Source of the DNA: Firmicutes bacterium CAG:534
GTDB taxonomy: Bacteria; Bacillota; Clostridia; Lachnospirales; Lachnospiraceae
Length of the DNA stretch: 44,673 bases
Reading direction: 5' to 3'
NCBI GenBank assembly: GCA_000436115.1
Contig: FR894566.1
Coordinates: forward strand, 76,171-120,843
Translations under genes and position numbers: made by a program
The notes under the pieces: generated by a model
Told to the model about the DNA's origin: nothing
Database searches by the model: none
What the model saw: only the letters and a program-made list of their open reading frames with translations
In this document: positions 15,131 to 24,067 of the stretch, piece after piece
Position numbering within the stretch: the first letter of the stretch is position 1
Layout: the number at the start of each line of letters is the position of its first letter

Positions 15131-16132
15131 CTAGGAAAGATCATAATTTTCCTGAAAGCTTCTTAAAAAAAGCTGTTTATCCTCTTCCTGCCTGGCCACT
15201 CTTGCAAGTTTTTCCATATTTTTCCCGGGAATCCATGCCTTGCCCGTATTATAATAAAAATTAACGATCTTCCAGAACTTCTCCGGATATGCCAGACGGT
15301 AATATAACTGTCTGCAGTCCTGCTGTGTAAGCGGTCGTACCTCCTGGTAAGCCTTCACCAGTTCAAATCCGATATTCTGCGCATATCCGCTTTTTTCCAG
15401 CAGCTTCCTCATAAACAGATAAAGATCCCGGACCGGACTGTCATAAATACACTTTTCAAAGTTAAGGATATGCATGCGGCCATTTGCCACTATGATATTG
15501 TGATACTGATAATCTCCATGACAGATATAATATTCCGTTTCCCTGATCTGGTTTTTCTTTAATTCCTCTGTTACCTGCTTTGCCTGATCATAAAAATAAT
15601 CATAACAGCCAAAAAGGGCAAGCTCAAAGTCGCTTTTCTGACCTCTTTCCTTTAGAAACTTCCTCACCCTTCCCAGCTCTCTGTTATGCTTTTCAAATTC
15701 AAAAAGGGTCTGCTGGGGGCGCACATACTCCGGCAGGGCCTCCTCCCATTTGGAGGCAATATGAAGTCTTGCCAGCACGTTTACTGCCCGTCTGCATTCC
15801 TCCATGTCCCTGACATCGCATTCCCTGCCCTCCACATAGGTTTTTAATATGTAAGCACTGCCCTCCTGATCCTGTACAAGAAGCTCCTGGTCCTTGGTTT
15901 TTACGATCTTTTCTGCCTGCTCAAACCCCTTTTCCTGAAGTCTTTCCAGCAGCATATCCTGAAATCCCACCTTCTCCCTGCGTCCGGTATATTCCTTCAG
16001 GATAAAGATCCCCTGCTTTGCCTCACAGCAAAGAGCGCCCCGCCCCTTCCAGGTGCGAAGCACTTCTATATCATAATTGTCCAAAAGACCAATATTTCTG
16101 TCATTCACAGCAGTTACCCCCAAATGTGTCAT
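15131..16132 (-). CDS. CotS-family spore coat kinase-like protein
   Basis: A protein of up to 333 residues with the APH/CotS kinase-like fold. The catalytic-loop motif HGDYQYHN (about 205-212) is intact, but the metal-binding Asp of the following DFD/DFE motif is Asn here (HILNFEKC, N224), so activity is doubtful. CotS-like proteins sit in the spore coat or inner crust in Bacillus and Clostridia. Opening residues NDRN...LDNYDIEVLRTWKGRGA are typical. The ATG at 16132 has a poorly spaced GGG; a GTG at 16108 behind GGGGG is a good alternative and fits the family start better. It lies 21 bases after cca and before the PEGA gene. Confidence 0.75.
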   Translation of the reverse strand: MTHLGVTAVNDRNIGLLDNYDIEVLRTWKGRGALCCEAKQGIFILKEYTGRREKVGFQDMLLERLQEKGFEQAEKIVKTKDQELLVQDQEGSAYILKTYVEGRECDVRDMEECRRAVNVLARLHIASKWEEALPEYVRPQQTLFEFEKHNRELGRVRKFLKERGQKSDFELALFGCYDYFYDQAKQVTEELKKNQIRETEYYICHGDYQYHNIIVANGRMHILNFEKCIYDSPVRDLYLFMRKLLEKSGYAQNIGFELVKAYQEVRPLTQQDCRQLYYRLAYPEKFWKIVNFYYNTGKAWIPGKNMEKLARVARQEEDKQLFLRSFQENYDLS

Positions 16133-16153
16133 ACCCTATCTTATGAGTAACTG

Positions 16154-17491
16154 CTATAAAGTATTACCAAAGCTTTTCGCCCTTTGAAGAAGCGTTTCTT
16201 TCTGATTTAGGGCCGGATCCTCTATGACCAGATCCAGAAGGCAGGAAAGAACCTCTCCTACTTCCTTTCCCGGCTGCATGCCGTTTTCCCGGATCAAGTC
16301 GCTGCCGGAAACAGCAAGCTCCTTCAGGCTGACGCACTGCTTTTTCCTGAGAATGTCTTCATACAGCTTCTGAACCGTTTCAAGGTGCTCTTCCTTTTCT
16401 TTTTTCAGATATTCGCTTTGGGCCTCAATATCTGCTCTTTTTACCTGAAGCAGAAGCGGAAAGATCTCTTCTCCTATTTCCAGGATACTGCGTCTTACTG
16501 CTTTTGAGGTTTCTCCTATATAATGATCGTGATATCTTACCAGCCTTGTAACCGTAAAGATAGTCTGATTATCAAGCTTCAGCCTTTTGAGGATCTTTCT
16601 AGTCATTTCCTCTGACACCAGCGGGTGCCCGTGAAAATGATCGATCCCTTCCTGGTCTGTTGTTTTCGTTACAGGCTTTCCAATATCATGAAACAGCATG
16701 GCAAGGCGAAGACATTTATCCGGTTCCACCGCTTCCATTGCCCGGATGCTGTGTTCTCCAACTGTATAGCAGTGATGGGGATTGTTCTGCGCTGTCTCCA
16801 TACAACTGTCAAATTCCGGAAGGATGATCTTCGTAATCCCAAGCTCATAAGCCGACCGGATCCTTCCCGGATAGGGAGCGCATAAAAGCTTGAGTAACTC
16901 CACCTGGATCCTCTCTGCACTGATCTTTTTAAGATTTTCTGCAAGATGAGTGATGGCCGTTTCCGTTGCCGCCTCAATTTCGTAGCCAAGCTGTGCAGAA
17001 AATCTCACCGCACGCATCATCCTCAGGGCGTCCTCCCTGAAGCGTTCCTCCGGATCACCTACGCAGCGGATGATCCTGTTTTCCATATCCTTTCTTCCGT
17101 CAAAAATATCAATGAGGCCTGTTTTGCCATTGTACGCCATGGCATTCATGGTAAAATCCCTGCGCTTTAGATCTTCCTTCAAATCAGGGGTAAAGGTTAC
17201 TTCCCTGGGATGTCTGCCATCCTCATATACCCCATCAATCCGATAAGTTGTAACCTCATACCCATCCTTATCAAGCATGACCGTTACGGTTCCATGCTGG
17301 ATCCCTGTATCTACCGTACGGGGAAACAGCTCTTTTATCTGATAAGGAGAAGCTGAGGTTGTGATATCCCAATCGTCAGGTTCTCTTCCTAAAACAGAAT
17401 CACGGACACAGCCTCCTACGGCATATGCCTCGAAGCCTGCCTCCGTGATAGTCTCTATGATATATTTTACCTTTTCAGGCAGCTTTATCAT
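16154..17491 (-). CDS. cca: CCA tRNA nucleotidyltransferase with HD domain
   Basis: The 445-residue class II nucleotidyltransferase adds or repairs CCA at tRNA 3' ends. The catalytic head has GGCVRD and DDWDI (the DxD metal site) with the RRDFTMNAMAY and EERFREDALRMMRAVRF blocks. An HD phosphohydrolase-like domain (MLFHDIGKP) follows at about 265-300. The tRNA-Tyr gene in this window lacks an encoded CCA, in line with a need for this enzyme. ATG is preceded by GGAG at 8 bases. It lies 24 bases after ackA and 21 before the cotS-like gene. Whether it is a full CCA or a split A- or CC-adding enzyme is not decided by motif reading. Confidence 0.93.
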   Translation of the reverse strand: MIKLPEKVKYIIETITEAGFEAYAVGGCVRDSVLGREPDDWDITTSASPYQIKELFPRTVDTGIQHGTVTVMLDKDGYEVTTYRIDGVYEDGRHPREVTFTPDLKEDLKRRDFTMNAMAYNGKTGLIDIFDGRKDMENRIIRCVGDPEERFREDALRMMRAVRFSAQLGYEIEAATETAITHLAENLKKISAERIQVELLKLLCAPYPGRIRSAYELGITKIILPEFDSCMETAQNNPHHCYTVGEHSIRAMEAVEPDKCLRLAMLFHDIGKPVTKTTDQEGIDHFHGHPLVSEEMTRKILKRLKLDNQTIFTVTRLVRYHDHYIGETSKAVRRSILEIGEEIFPLLLQVKRADIEAQSEYLKKEKEEHLETVQKLYEDILRKKQCVSLKELAVSGSDLIRENGMQPGKEVGEVLSCLLDLVIEDPALNQKETLLQRAKSFGNTL

Positions 17492-17515
17492 TCACATATC
17501 TCCAATAAATTCTGA

Positions 17516-18715
17516 TTACTGCAGCACAAGGCGGCAGGTCTGTCTTGCAATGGCAAGCTCTTCATTGGTGGGAACCACCATGGTAACTACCTTGTCCCCT
17601 TCCTTTGAAAGAATGACTTCTTCGCCTCTGAGCTTGTTTCTCTCAGGATCAATGCTTGTCCCCAGAAAACCGATATATTTTCCTACAAGTTCTCTGACTC
17701 TGGCATTATTCTCCCCGGCTCCCGCAGTAAATGCGATCACATCCACACCGTTCATTGCTGCTGCATAGGCGCCAATGTATTTTCCGACTCTGTACGCATA
17801 GGTTTCCAAAGCGTCCGCCGCATTCTGGTTTCCTTCCTCTTCCGCCTTGGCAAGATCCCTGAAATCACTGGATAATCCATCGGATAATCCCAGAACACCT
17901 GACTTTTTATTGCAGATATCGATTACATCCTGTGCTCCGATCCCTTCCTTTTCCATTAAGAAAGGAATAATGGCCGGATCCAGATCTCCGCTTCTGGTTC
18001 CCATGATCAAACCTTCAAGGGGAGTAAGTCCCATGGAGGTATCTACGCTTTTTCCCTTGGAAACCGCACATACGCTGGCTCCGTTTCCCAGGTGGCAGAC
18101 GATGATCTTAAGCTCTTCCCGCTTTTTACCCAGGATCTGAGCTGCTCTCTCCGATACAAAATCATGGCTGGTTCCGTGGAAGCCATATCTTCTTACCTTA
18201 TATTTTTCATAATATTCATATGGCAGCCCATATAAGTAAGCTTTTCTTGGCATGGTTTGATGAAAGGCCGTATCAAATACGCCTACCATCGGCACTTCAG
18301 GCAGGATTTCCCTGCAGGATCTGATCCCGATCAGGTTTGCAGGATTATGGAGAGGCGCCAGATCATTGCACTCTTCAATGGCTGAAATCACTTCTTCTGT
18401 CAATACCACAGAGCCTGCAAATTTTTCGCCTCCGTGTACGATCCTGTGTCCGACAGCGCCGATCTCCTTAAGGGAAGAAAGCACTCCTACCTGTGGATCC
18501 GTCAATTTTTCGATCACATATTTGACAGCCTTCGTATGATCCTCCATGGGAACAAGCTGGGTCTGTTTTTCTCCCCCTGCCTTTTGGTGGGTAATGGCGC
18601 TTCCGTCAATGCCGATACGCTCGCAAAGCCCCTTTGCCAGTACCTGCTCCTTTTCACTGTCGATCAACTGATATTTTAAAGAAGAACTGCCACAATTAAT
18701 CACAAGCACATTCAT
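17516..18715 (-). CDS. ackA: acetate kinase
   Basis: A 399-residue ASKHA-fold kinase that makes ATP from acetyl phosphate during mixed-acid fermentation. Visible are the N-terminal NCGSSSLKY, GHRIVHGGE, FDTAFHQTMP, the HLGNGAS phosphate loop and FTAGAGENN. The start is placed at ATG 18715 (MNVLVINCGSSS) after AAAGGA; an in-frame extension of 29 codons runs into the proS stop region and is not supported. The usual partner pta is not adjacent and not in the window. Instead it lies 29 bases downstream of proS, apparently under the same T-box leader unless an internal promoter exists. Confidence 0.96.
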   Translation of the reverse strand: MNVLVINCGSSSLKYQLIDSEKEQVLAKGLCERIGIDGSAITHQKAGGEKQTQLVPMEDHTKAVKYVIEKLTDPQVGVLSSLKEIGAVGHRIVHGGEKFAGSVVLTEEVISAIEECNDLAPLHNPANLIGIRSCREILPEVPMVGVFDTAFHQTMPRKAYLYGLPYEYYEKYKVRRYGFHGTSHDFVSERAAQILGKKREELKIIVCHLGNGASVCAVSKGKSVDTSMGLTPLEGLIMGTRSGDLDPAIIPFLMEKEGIGAQDVIDICNKKSGVLGLSDGLSSDFRDLAKAEEEGNQNAADALETYAYRVGKYIGAYAAAMNGVDVIAFTAGAGENNARVRELVGKYIGFLGTSIDPERNKLRGEEVILSKEGDKVVTMVVPTNEELAIARQTCRLVLQ

Positions 18716-18744
18716 AGCTTTTATATCCTTTCCCCGTCTGGTTT

Positions 18745-20175
18745 TTAGTATGCGCGTCCCCAGTAAACCATTTTCTTGGCCGGTTTTCCGCAGTACACAC
18801 ATTTATCCGACAGGCATTCCTGATGGAACGGCATGCACCTGCTGGTAACTGCCATATTTTCCTTGATGGCTTCCTCGCACGCTCTGTCGCCACACCACAT
18901 AGCTTTTACAAATCCGGACTTTTCTGCAAAGATCTTTTCAAATTCTTCTCTGGTGGTTGCCGTATAGGTATGAGCTTCCAGATGTTTCTTTGCCTTTTCC
19001 AGCATATCTGCCTGAATGGTAACCAAAAGCTCCGCTACCTTTTCTTCGATCTGATCTAACGCTACTTCAATCTTTTCTCCGTTATCACGGCGGCAGATCA
19101 CACATTTACCAGCTTCTATATCCTTCGGTCCGATCTCAATTCTCATGGGAATTCCACGCATTTCCTGCTCGGAAAACTTCCAGCCGGGGCTCTTATCCGT
19201 ATCGTCTACTTTTACGCGGAAGCCGGAAAGTCTGTCACGGAGCTCATAAGCTTTTTCCAGGACTCCTTCCTTTTTCTGCTGGATAGGAATGATCATCACC
19301 TGTGTGGGTGCGATCTTAGGAGGAAGCACCAGACCGGAATCATCACCGTGTACCATAATGATCGCTCCGATAATTCTGGTAGACATTCCCCAGGAAGTCT
19401 GATGAACATATTTCAGCTGGTTATCCTTATCGGTATACTGAATGCCGAAAGCTCTTGCAAATCCATCCCCGAAATTGTGGCTGGTTCCTGACTGCAGCGC
19501 TTTTCCGTCATGCATCAGCGCTTCGATGGTATAAGTTGCTTCCGCACCTGCAAACTTTTCTTTTTCTGTCTTACGTCCTTTTACAACCGGGATCGCAAGC
19601 ACCTCTTCACAGAAATCTGCATACACGTTCAGCATCTGTTCTGTTCTGTCCTGTGCTTCCTGTGCCGTGGCATGGGCCGTATGGCCTTCCTGCCACAAAA
19701 ATTCTCTGGAACGCAGGAAAGGTCTTGTTTCCTTTTCCCATCTTACAACGCTGCACCACTGATTATATACCTTAGGAAGATCACGGTAAGAATGAATATC
19801 CCCCTTATAAAAATCACAGAACAGAGTTTCAGAGGTAGGTCTTACACACATTCTCTCCGGAAGGGGATTTAATCCTCCGTGAGTTACCCAGGCAACCTCC
19901 GGCGCAAAGCCCTCTACATGATCCTTTTCCTTCTCCAGAAGACTTTCCGGAATGAACATGGGCATATAAACATTTTCCACCCCTGTTGCCTTAAATCTTT
20001 CATCAAGCTGTCTTTGAATATTTTCCCAGATAGCATAGCCTGCTGGTTTAATGACCATACAGCCCTTTACATTGGAATAATCGATCAGCTCTGCCTTTTT
20101 TACCACATCCGTATACCACTGTGCAAAATCTTCGCTCATGGATGTGATCGCTTCTACTAATTTCTTGTCTGCCAT
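18745..20175 (-). CDS. proS: prolyl-tRNA synthetase, eukaryote/archaea-like (short) type
   Basis: The 476-residue class II synthetase charges tRNA-Pro. The N-terminal KKAELIDYSNVKGCMVIKP region, PMFIPESLL, the RPTSETLF motif 2 area with RWEKETRPFLRSREFLWQEGHTAHA and the absence of the large editing insertion identify the archaeal/eukaryotic-like form. The C-terminal CVYCGKPAKKMVYWGRAY is the zinc-binding tail ending in Tyr. ATG 20175 is chosen, behind AAAGGAG; longer in-frame starts fall within the T-box leader. It heads a run of genes (ackA, cca, cotS-like, PEGA) and is controlled by a proline T-box. Confidence 0.95.
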   Translation of the reverse strand: MADKKLVEAITSMSEDFAQWYTDVVKKAELIDYSNVKGCMVIKPAGYAIWENIQRQLDERFKATGVENVYMPMFIPESLLEKEKDHVEGFAPEVAWVTHGGLNPLPERMCVRPTSETLFCDFYKGDIHSYRDLPKVYNQWCSVVRWEKETRPFLRSREFLWQEGHTAHATAQEAQDRTEQMLNVYADFCEEVLAIPVVKGRKTEKEKFAGAEATYTIEALMHDGKALQSGTSHNFGDGFARAFGIQYTDKDNQLKYVHQTSWGMSTRIIGAIIMVHGDDSGLVLPPKIAPTQVMIIPIQQKKEGVLEKAYELRDRLSGFRVKVDDTDKSPGWKFSEQEMRGIPMRIEIGPKDIEAGKCVICRRDNGEKIEVALDQIEEKVAELLVTIQADMLEKAKKHLEAHTYTATTREEFEKIFAEKSGFVKAMWCGDRACEEAIKENMAVTSRCMPFHQECLSDKCVYCGKPAKKMVYWGRAY

Positions 20176-20224
20176 TTTTCTCCTTTGCGCTTTCTGCGCT
20201 TTCCTCCATTTTTGATCGTAAATG

Positions 20225-20466
20225 AAAAGGGCGGTACGCCGCCTGCCCCTAAGGGACCGGAAACCGGCGGTACCACCCTGATTAATGTCACTGCATTCTC
20301 TCTTCTTACCGTTATCGCCGGTGCTACGCTGTATTTTCATACAGAGCTCCAAGGCAGGTTCCATACATTTCCCCTAAAGATCTTTCAGCTCACGGATCTT
20401 CTCTCTGAAGGCTTCCTGCATGTACTAATCCTTTTCTTCGCTTTTTAGTATGAGGCATTCATTTAT
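20225..20466 (-). promoter_or_regulatory. T-box riboswitch (proline) upstream of proS
   Basis: The minus-strand leader contains the T-box core AGGGTGGTACCGCC (20266-20279). The sequence AGGGTGGTAC can pair with GTACCGCCCT further down, followed by TTTT (20225-20228), forming the terminator that competes with the antiterminator. In Stem I, AGTA (20423-20426) faces GAA, followed at once by CCT (20356-20358) and a purine; CCT is a Pro codon, so the specifier matches the downstream gene. Uncharged tRNA-Pro should therefore permit read-through into proS. Confidence 0.88.
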
Positions 20467-20472
20467 GGTTTG

Positions 20473-20501
20473 ATTTTAGGAAATTCTTTTTGGTTTGTCA
20501 A
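20473..20501 (-). promoter_or_regulatory. sigma-A promoter of the proS T-box leader
   Basis: TTGACA (20496-20501), 17 bases, TAAAAT (20473-20478) on the minus strand. The -35 hexamer contains the TGA stop codon of the upstream membrane-protein gene (stop at 20498-20500). Confidence 0.75.
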
Positions 20502-22027
20502 GCCCGTAACAGCCCTTTCCCCTTTTTTCCGTCCCCTGTGCGCCCCAGCGCCATAAGCAGGAACAAAAAGGGAACATTCAAAACCTGGGTAAAGCTTACC
20601 ATGTTATGGATCACATAGCAGAAAATACAAAGGGCGGTTATATAGGCATCTGTATTTTCCCTTCCCTTTTTCATACAATTTACAAAGCTGCTTCCTAAAA
20701 AGCCAAAGTAGGAAACCGTTCCCAAAAGCCCGGTATTCACAAGCTGGGTTAAAAGCTCATTATGCGCATTGGTAAGCCTGTCATTTCCAAAGAAATTTCT
20801 GAGTTCCCCGGCGATCTCCGGAAGACTGTAGGCAAACACCCCAAAGCAGTCCGGCCCTACTCCGAAAAGCTTCTGCCACAGATTCCTGTACCCAAGCATC
20901 TTTCCTGAGATCTTCCAGATCATGCCTCTTCCATTCCCAAAGGAAGCAGACCATGCCGCATCCCCGCTTCCTGCCGTCACAAATACCCCTATAATCAAAA
21001 GCACCGCTACTGGTAAAAGCCCCAGAAAAATCTGTAATTTCTTTCGGCTTTTCAGCTCTTCCTCTCCCGCCTTATGAAAAAGGAAAGCGGCTATAAGGAA
21101 AGCAGCGCCTACCCCAAAAAGCACTCCCGTTTCCGTGCAAAGACCGCAGAGATTGTCTGTTTCATAAAGATACCCCTCTGGCCTGATCCTTCGCAAAAGA
21201 CCAATTCCCTGGGAAGCAAATGCCCACAGGGAAACAAGCTCAAACCACCTGGCCAGCCATTTTTTATTTTGCAGCGAAACAAAAAGCAAAAGATAAAGCA
21301 ATGCACCGAAAATCAAAAAGACGCTGCTTGCCCCCTGGCAAAAACCCGCCATAAAGTACAGGAAGGCAACTGCCCCCCACAAAATACATTCCTTTTTTGA
21401 TTTTGCAAAGAAAAACAGGGAAACGCAGACCGGCGCAAGAACAGAATAATATCCGCAGTACCAGTTAATATTCCCAAGAGTGGAAAGAAATGCAGGATCC
21501 CTGATCTCCAGAGGGATCAGGTGAAAGGAAAAGCGATCGCAGATTCCAAGGGAAAAAACTGCGCCCGCAGAAAGCGCCGCAAAACAGTACATCCATTTTC
21601 CCGCCTTCCATATTCTGGAAAGCAAAAGGTAAAGACCGCCGAGAACAAGCCAGAACACCGCCCCCATCCTCCATCCTTCCGCTCCCCGGAAAGCCTGCTT
21701 TTCATCTACAGAAAAAATGGTTGAAAAAACAATAACCACCATAAACAGCACAAGCAGGATATCCTCCAGGGAAACATTCCCGGCAGATTTGTGCTCTTTT
21801 TTTTCTTTTCTGCCCCGGAACATGCACTGTAATGCACAAAATGTTCCTAATATGCCTAGTATTGCCAATGCAGCAATACTGACATAAATAAAAAACCTGT
21901 ATTTTCCCTCACCGATCTCCACATATCCATTCTTCATATAAAAGGGATAAATACCAAATATGATCACAAAATATGCTGCAGCAAACAGTCTGGTTATTTC
22001 TTTTACGATCCCTGTTCCTTTTTCCAT
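20498..22027 (-). CDS. O-antigen ligase-like multi-pass membrane protein
   Basis: A 509-residue polytopic protein with roughly 10-12 membrane helices. Near residue 400 comes the Wzy_C pattern: KLFGVGPDCFG... then DRLTNAHNELLTQLVNTGLLG, which resembles the periplasmic-loop H-N-x-x-L-x-x-x-x-x-x-G-L-x-G signature of O-antigen ligases and polymerases. In Gram-positives such proteins join glycan chains for capsule or secondary wall polymers, or glycosylate pilins. No other glycan genes lie nearby, so the substrate is unknown. ATG follows AAGGA; a promoter is seen at 22060-22088. The gene ends inside the proS promoter with no terminator of its own. Confidence 0.75.
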   Translation of the reverse strand: MEKGTGIVKEITRLFAAAYFVIIFGIYPFYMKNGYVEIGEGKYRFFIYVSIAALAILGILGTFCALQCMFRGRKEKKEHKSAGNVSLEDILLVLFMVVIVFSTIFSVDEKQAFRGAEGWRMGAVFWLVLGGLYLLLSRIWKAGKWMYCFAALSAGAVFSLGICDRFSFHLIPLEIRDPAFLSTLGNINWYCGYYSVLAPVCVSLFFFAKSKKECILWGAVAFLYFMAGFCQGASSVFLIFGALLYLLLFVSLQNKKWLARWFELVSLWAFASQGIGLLRRIRPEGYLYETDNLCGLCTETGVLFGVGAAFLIAAFLFHKAGEEELKSRKKLQIFLGLLPVAVLLIIGVFVTAGSGDAAWSASFGNGRGMIWKISGKMLGYRNLWQKLFGVGPDCFGVFAYSLPEIAGELRNFFGNDRLTNAHNELLTQLVNTGLLGTVSYFGFLGSSFVNCMKKGRENTDAYITALCIFCYVIHNMVSFTQVLNVPFLFLLMALGRTGDGKKGKGLLRA

Positions 22028-22059
22028 TTTTTATCCTTGCTTTTTTGTTAAGATGACAA

Positions 22060-22088
22060 ATTATACCGCAAAATGGAAGGAGAAGCAA
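22060..22088 (-). promoter_or_regulatory. promoter of the O-antigen ligase-like gene
   Basis: TTGCTT (22083-22088) and TATAAT (22060-22065) separated by 17 bases on the minus strand, starting about 6 bases after the AI-2E family gene stop. Confidence 0.6.
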
Positions 22089-22093
22089 TGTGC

Positions 22094-23143
22094 CTAAGCC
22101 TCATTTTGCTCCAGATATCGAAAAATTTCACAGAGGATCACCAAAGATAACGGGCCCTTCAAAATCCCCCATAATCCAAAAAGCTTTACTCCTGCAAAAA
22201 TCGCAAACAAAATGGCGACCGGCCATACTCCTGTTTTCTGCCCGATGAGCTTTGGCTCCAAAATTTCCCTGGTCAGTGCACACAGCCCGTAAAGGAGCAG
22301 GATCAAAGCAGCCTTTCCATAACTTCCATATAAGATCTGAACAAAAGCAAGCGGCACTAGCATGATCCCGGTGCCGATAAAGGGAAGCATATCCATAATG
22401 CCGGTAAGTATGCCGTAAAAAATGCCGTTTGGAATTCCAAGTCCCCACAGGGAAAGGCTGCACAGCCCACTGATCACAAGTAAAATGAGAAGCTGCGCTT
22501 TCACGAAGGTTTTTACATAGTCTACTACCTTCTGCGCAATTACAAGGGCCCCTTTTAATTCCCGTCTGCTTTCTATTGCCTGGAGAATCCTGCTATAATC
22601 CTTCAGGATCAGCAGCAGGGATATAACCGTAACGGCCAGAAAGCCTGCTGCGGAAAAGACTCCTTTCATAACGTCAACCGATTTCCCCATAATTGCCGGA
22701 AAGATGTTGACCTCCATATTTTGTACTAAAATGTCTACCTGCTCCGACACGAACTCCTCTATTACCCGTTCCTTCAGCCCCAGCTCCAGCTCTACCCTGT
22801 GGCAGCAGTCCAGTAATAATACCGTATAATCATCAAAGGATGACGAAAACAAACAGGTCAGCTTTTGTCCCTGGGCCCATAGGAAGGCAGACAGTCCCCA
22901 CAATAACAGAAGAAGACCTGCACCGATTATAAGAAAAAGGATCCCCGCCCATATGGATTTTTTCATGTGGATTTTTTTCCTCAGCTTTCCGATCAGGGAA
23001 TTCAGTCCCCCTGCTGCAAGAAAAGCCAGCAAAAAAGGGGTTAAAATGGGGCTTATATATTTCATGGTAAAATATACCCCTGCGATTGCCAATATTTTTT
23101 TTCCGTATCTTTTTGTGTCAGAAGAAAAAGATGTTTTTTCCAT
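22094..23143 (-). CDS. AI-2E/YtvI family membrane permease
   Basis: The 349-residue protein has the AI-2E family plan: two N-terminal helices, another helix pair after a basic loop, a soluble central stretch (about 90-160) and a C-terminal helix bundle with conserved GILTGIMDMLPFIGTGIML and LEPKLIGQKTGVWPVAILFAIFAG. Relatives include sporulation-associated YtvI of Bacillus and Na+/H+ antiporters; despite the family name, quorum-signal export is shown for few members. It lies downstream of rluA behind a hairpin that ends 6 bases before its start. Function is assigned to family only. Confidence 0.85.
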   Translation of the reverse strand: MEKTSFSSDTKRYGKKILAIAGVYFTMKYISPILTPFLLAFLAAGGLNSLIGKLRKKIHMKKSIWAGILFLIIGAGLLLLLWGLSAFLWAQGQKLTCLFSSSFDDYTVLLLDCCHRVELELGLKERVIEEFVSEQVDILVQNMEVNIFPAIMGKSVDVMKGVFSAAGFLAVTVISLLLILKDYSRILQAIESRRELKGALVIAQKVVDYVKTFVKAQLLILLVISGLCSLSLWGLGIPNGIFYGILTGIMDMLPFIGTGIMLVPLAFVQILYGSYGKAALILLLYGLCALTREILEPKLIGQKTGVWPVAILFAIFAGVKLFGLWGILKGPLSLVILCEIFRYLEQNEA

Positions 23144-23148
23144 AAAAA

Positions 23149-23191
23149 TAACCCATACCTTCTCAGTTTTGCTACTGATAGTATGGGTATT
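23149..23191 (-). terminator. hairpin between rluA and the YtvI-like gene
   Basis: Outer stem ATACCCATAC / GTATGGGTTAT with an inner CAGT/ACTG helix, followed by TTTTT on the minus strand. It may end rluA transcripts, but the AGAAGG in its 3' arm is also the nearest ribosome-site-like sequence to the downstream ATG at 23143. Confidence 0.5.
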
Positions 23192-23232
23192 TTCCTGAAA
23201 GAAAAAAGCTTATGATATTGTAAACCAAAAAT

Positions 23233-23970
23233 TTACAAGGTAAAAAAAGGAACAAAAACGGGATCCTCCGGCTTTTTCTCAAAGCTCATTTTCTTTCCCG
23301 TCACCGGATGATCAAAATCCAGCCGGTAGGCGCACAGCGCAATGCTTTTGCATCCGGCTTTGGCGCTTAAATCCCTGGATGCGTCATTTCCGTATTTATT
23401 GTCTCCCAAAAGAGGATAACCGGCATTTGCAAACTGCACTCTGATCTGATGATGTCTTCCGGTAAGAAGCCTGATCCTGACAAGCGAAACCTCCGGCAGC
23501 TTTTTCACGCTCTCCCGTCCGTCTCCAAATACCGCAAGTGTACTGAGCTGCTCATATTCAAGCACCGCTTCCTTAGCCCCTTTGAAATCCTCCGGAACAA
23601 CCATGGACTGATTTGTCCTGCTGTCCTTGTACAGATAATTGCAAAAGCTTCCCCTTTCCTCCTTCATCCTTCCAAGAACGACTGCATAATAATATTTCTG
23701 AAGCTTTCCTTCTGTTACAAGACGGCTAAGACCTGCTGCCCCTCTTTTGCTTTTGCCAAAGGCCAGAAGGCCGGATACCGGCTGATCCAGCCTATGCACC
23801 AGTCCCAGATAGGGCTCCTTCTCTCCTTTATGCAGGCCCTTCCCGGCCAGGTAATTTTTCAACTCGCTGACCATATCCTGCTGTCCGATCCTTGCCGTCT
23901 GGGTTGCTATCCCGGCAGGCTTAAACACTACCATGATGTCCTCATCTTCATACAGAATGTTCTTTTGCAT
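23233..23970 (-). CDS. RluA family pseudouridine synthase
   Basis: A 245-residue RNA modification enzyme. The catalytic motif is HRLDQPVSGLLAFGKS with the active Asp, followed by KYYYAVVLG and the C-terminal TGRHHQIRVQFANAGYPLLGDNKYG. There is no N-terminal S4 domain, so it resembles the short RluA/TruC-like forms acting on rRNA or tRNA uridines. The exact target cannot be read. The start is taken at ATG 23970 after GGGATGAG; a GTG two codons upstream is possible. It is a solitary gene downstream of the DUF3169 gene. Confidence 0.9.
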   Translation of the reverse strand: MQKNILYEDEDIMVVFKPAGIATQTARIGQQDMVSELKNYLAGKGLHKGEKEPYLGLVHRLDQPVSGLLAFGKSKRGAAGLSRLVTEGKLQKYYYAVVLGRMKEERGSFCNYLYKDSRTNQSMVVPEDFKGAKEAVLEYEQLSTLAVFGDGRESVKKLPEVSLVRIRLLTGRHHQIRVQFANAGYPLLGDNKYGNDASRDLSAKAGCKSIALCAYRLDFDHPVTGKKMSFEKKPEDPVFVPFFTL

Positions 23971-24067
23971 TTCCACTCATCCCGATTTCCATTCCGCAGG
24001 CATTCTGTCCCCGGAATTCTTATTCCTGAAATCTACGATAGCACATCATATTTTAAAAGTAAAATTG

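Noticed and set aside
18716..18802. 29-codon N-terminal extension of acetate kinase
   Set aside because: It overlaps the proS end, and the family begins at the MNVLVINCGSSS segment, which has its own ribosome site.
20176..20364. 63-codon N-terminal extension of ProS
   Set aside because: It is translated T-box leader sequence and includes the terminator stem; the true start at 20175 has AAAGGAG.
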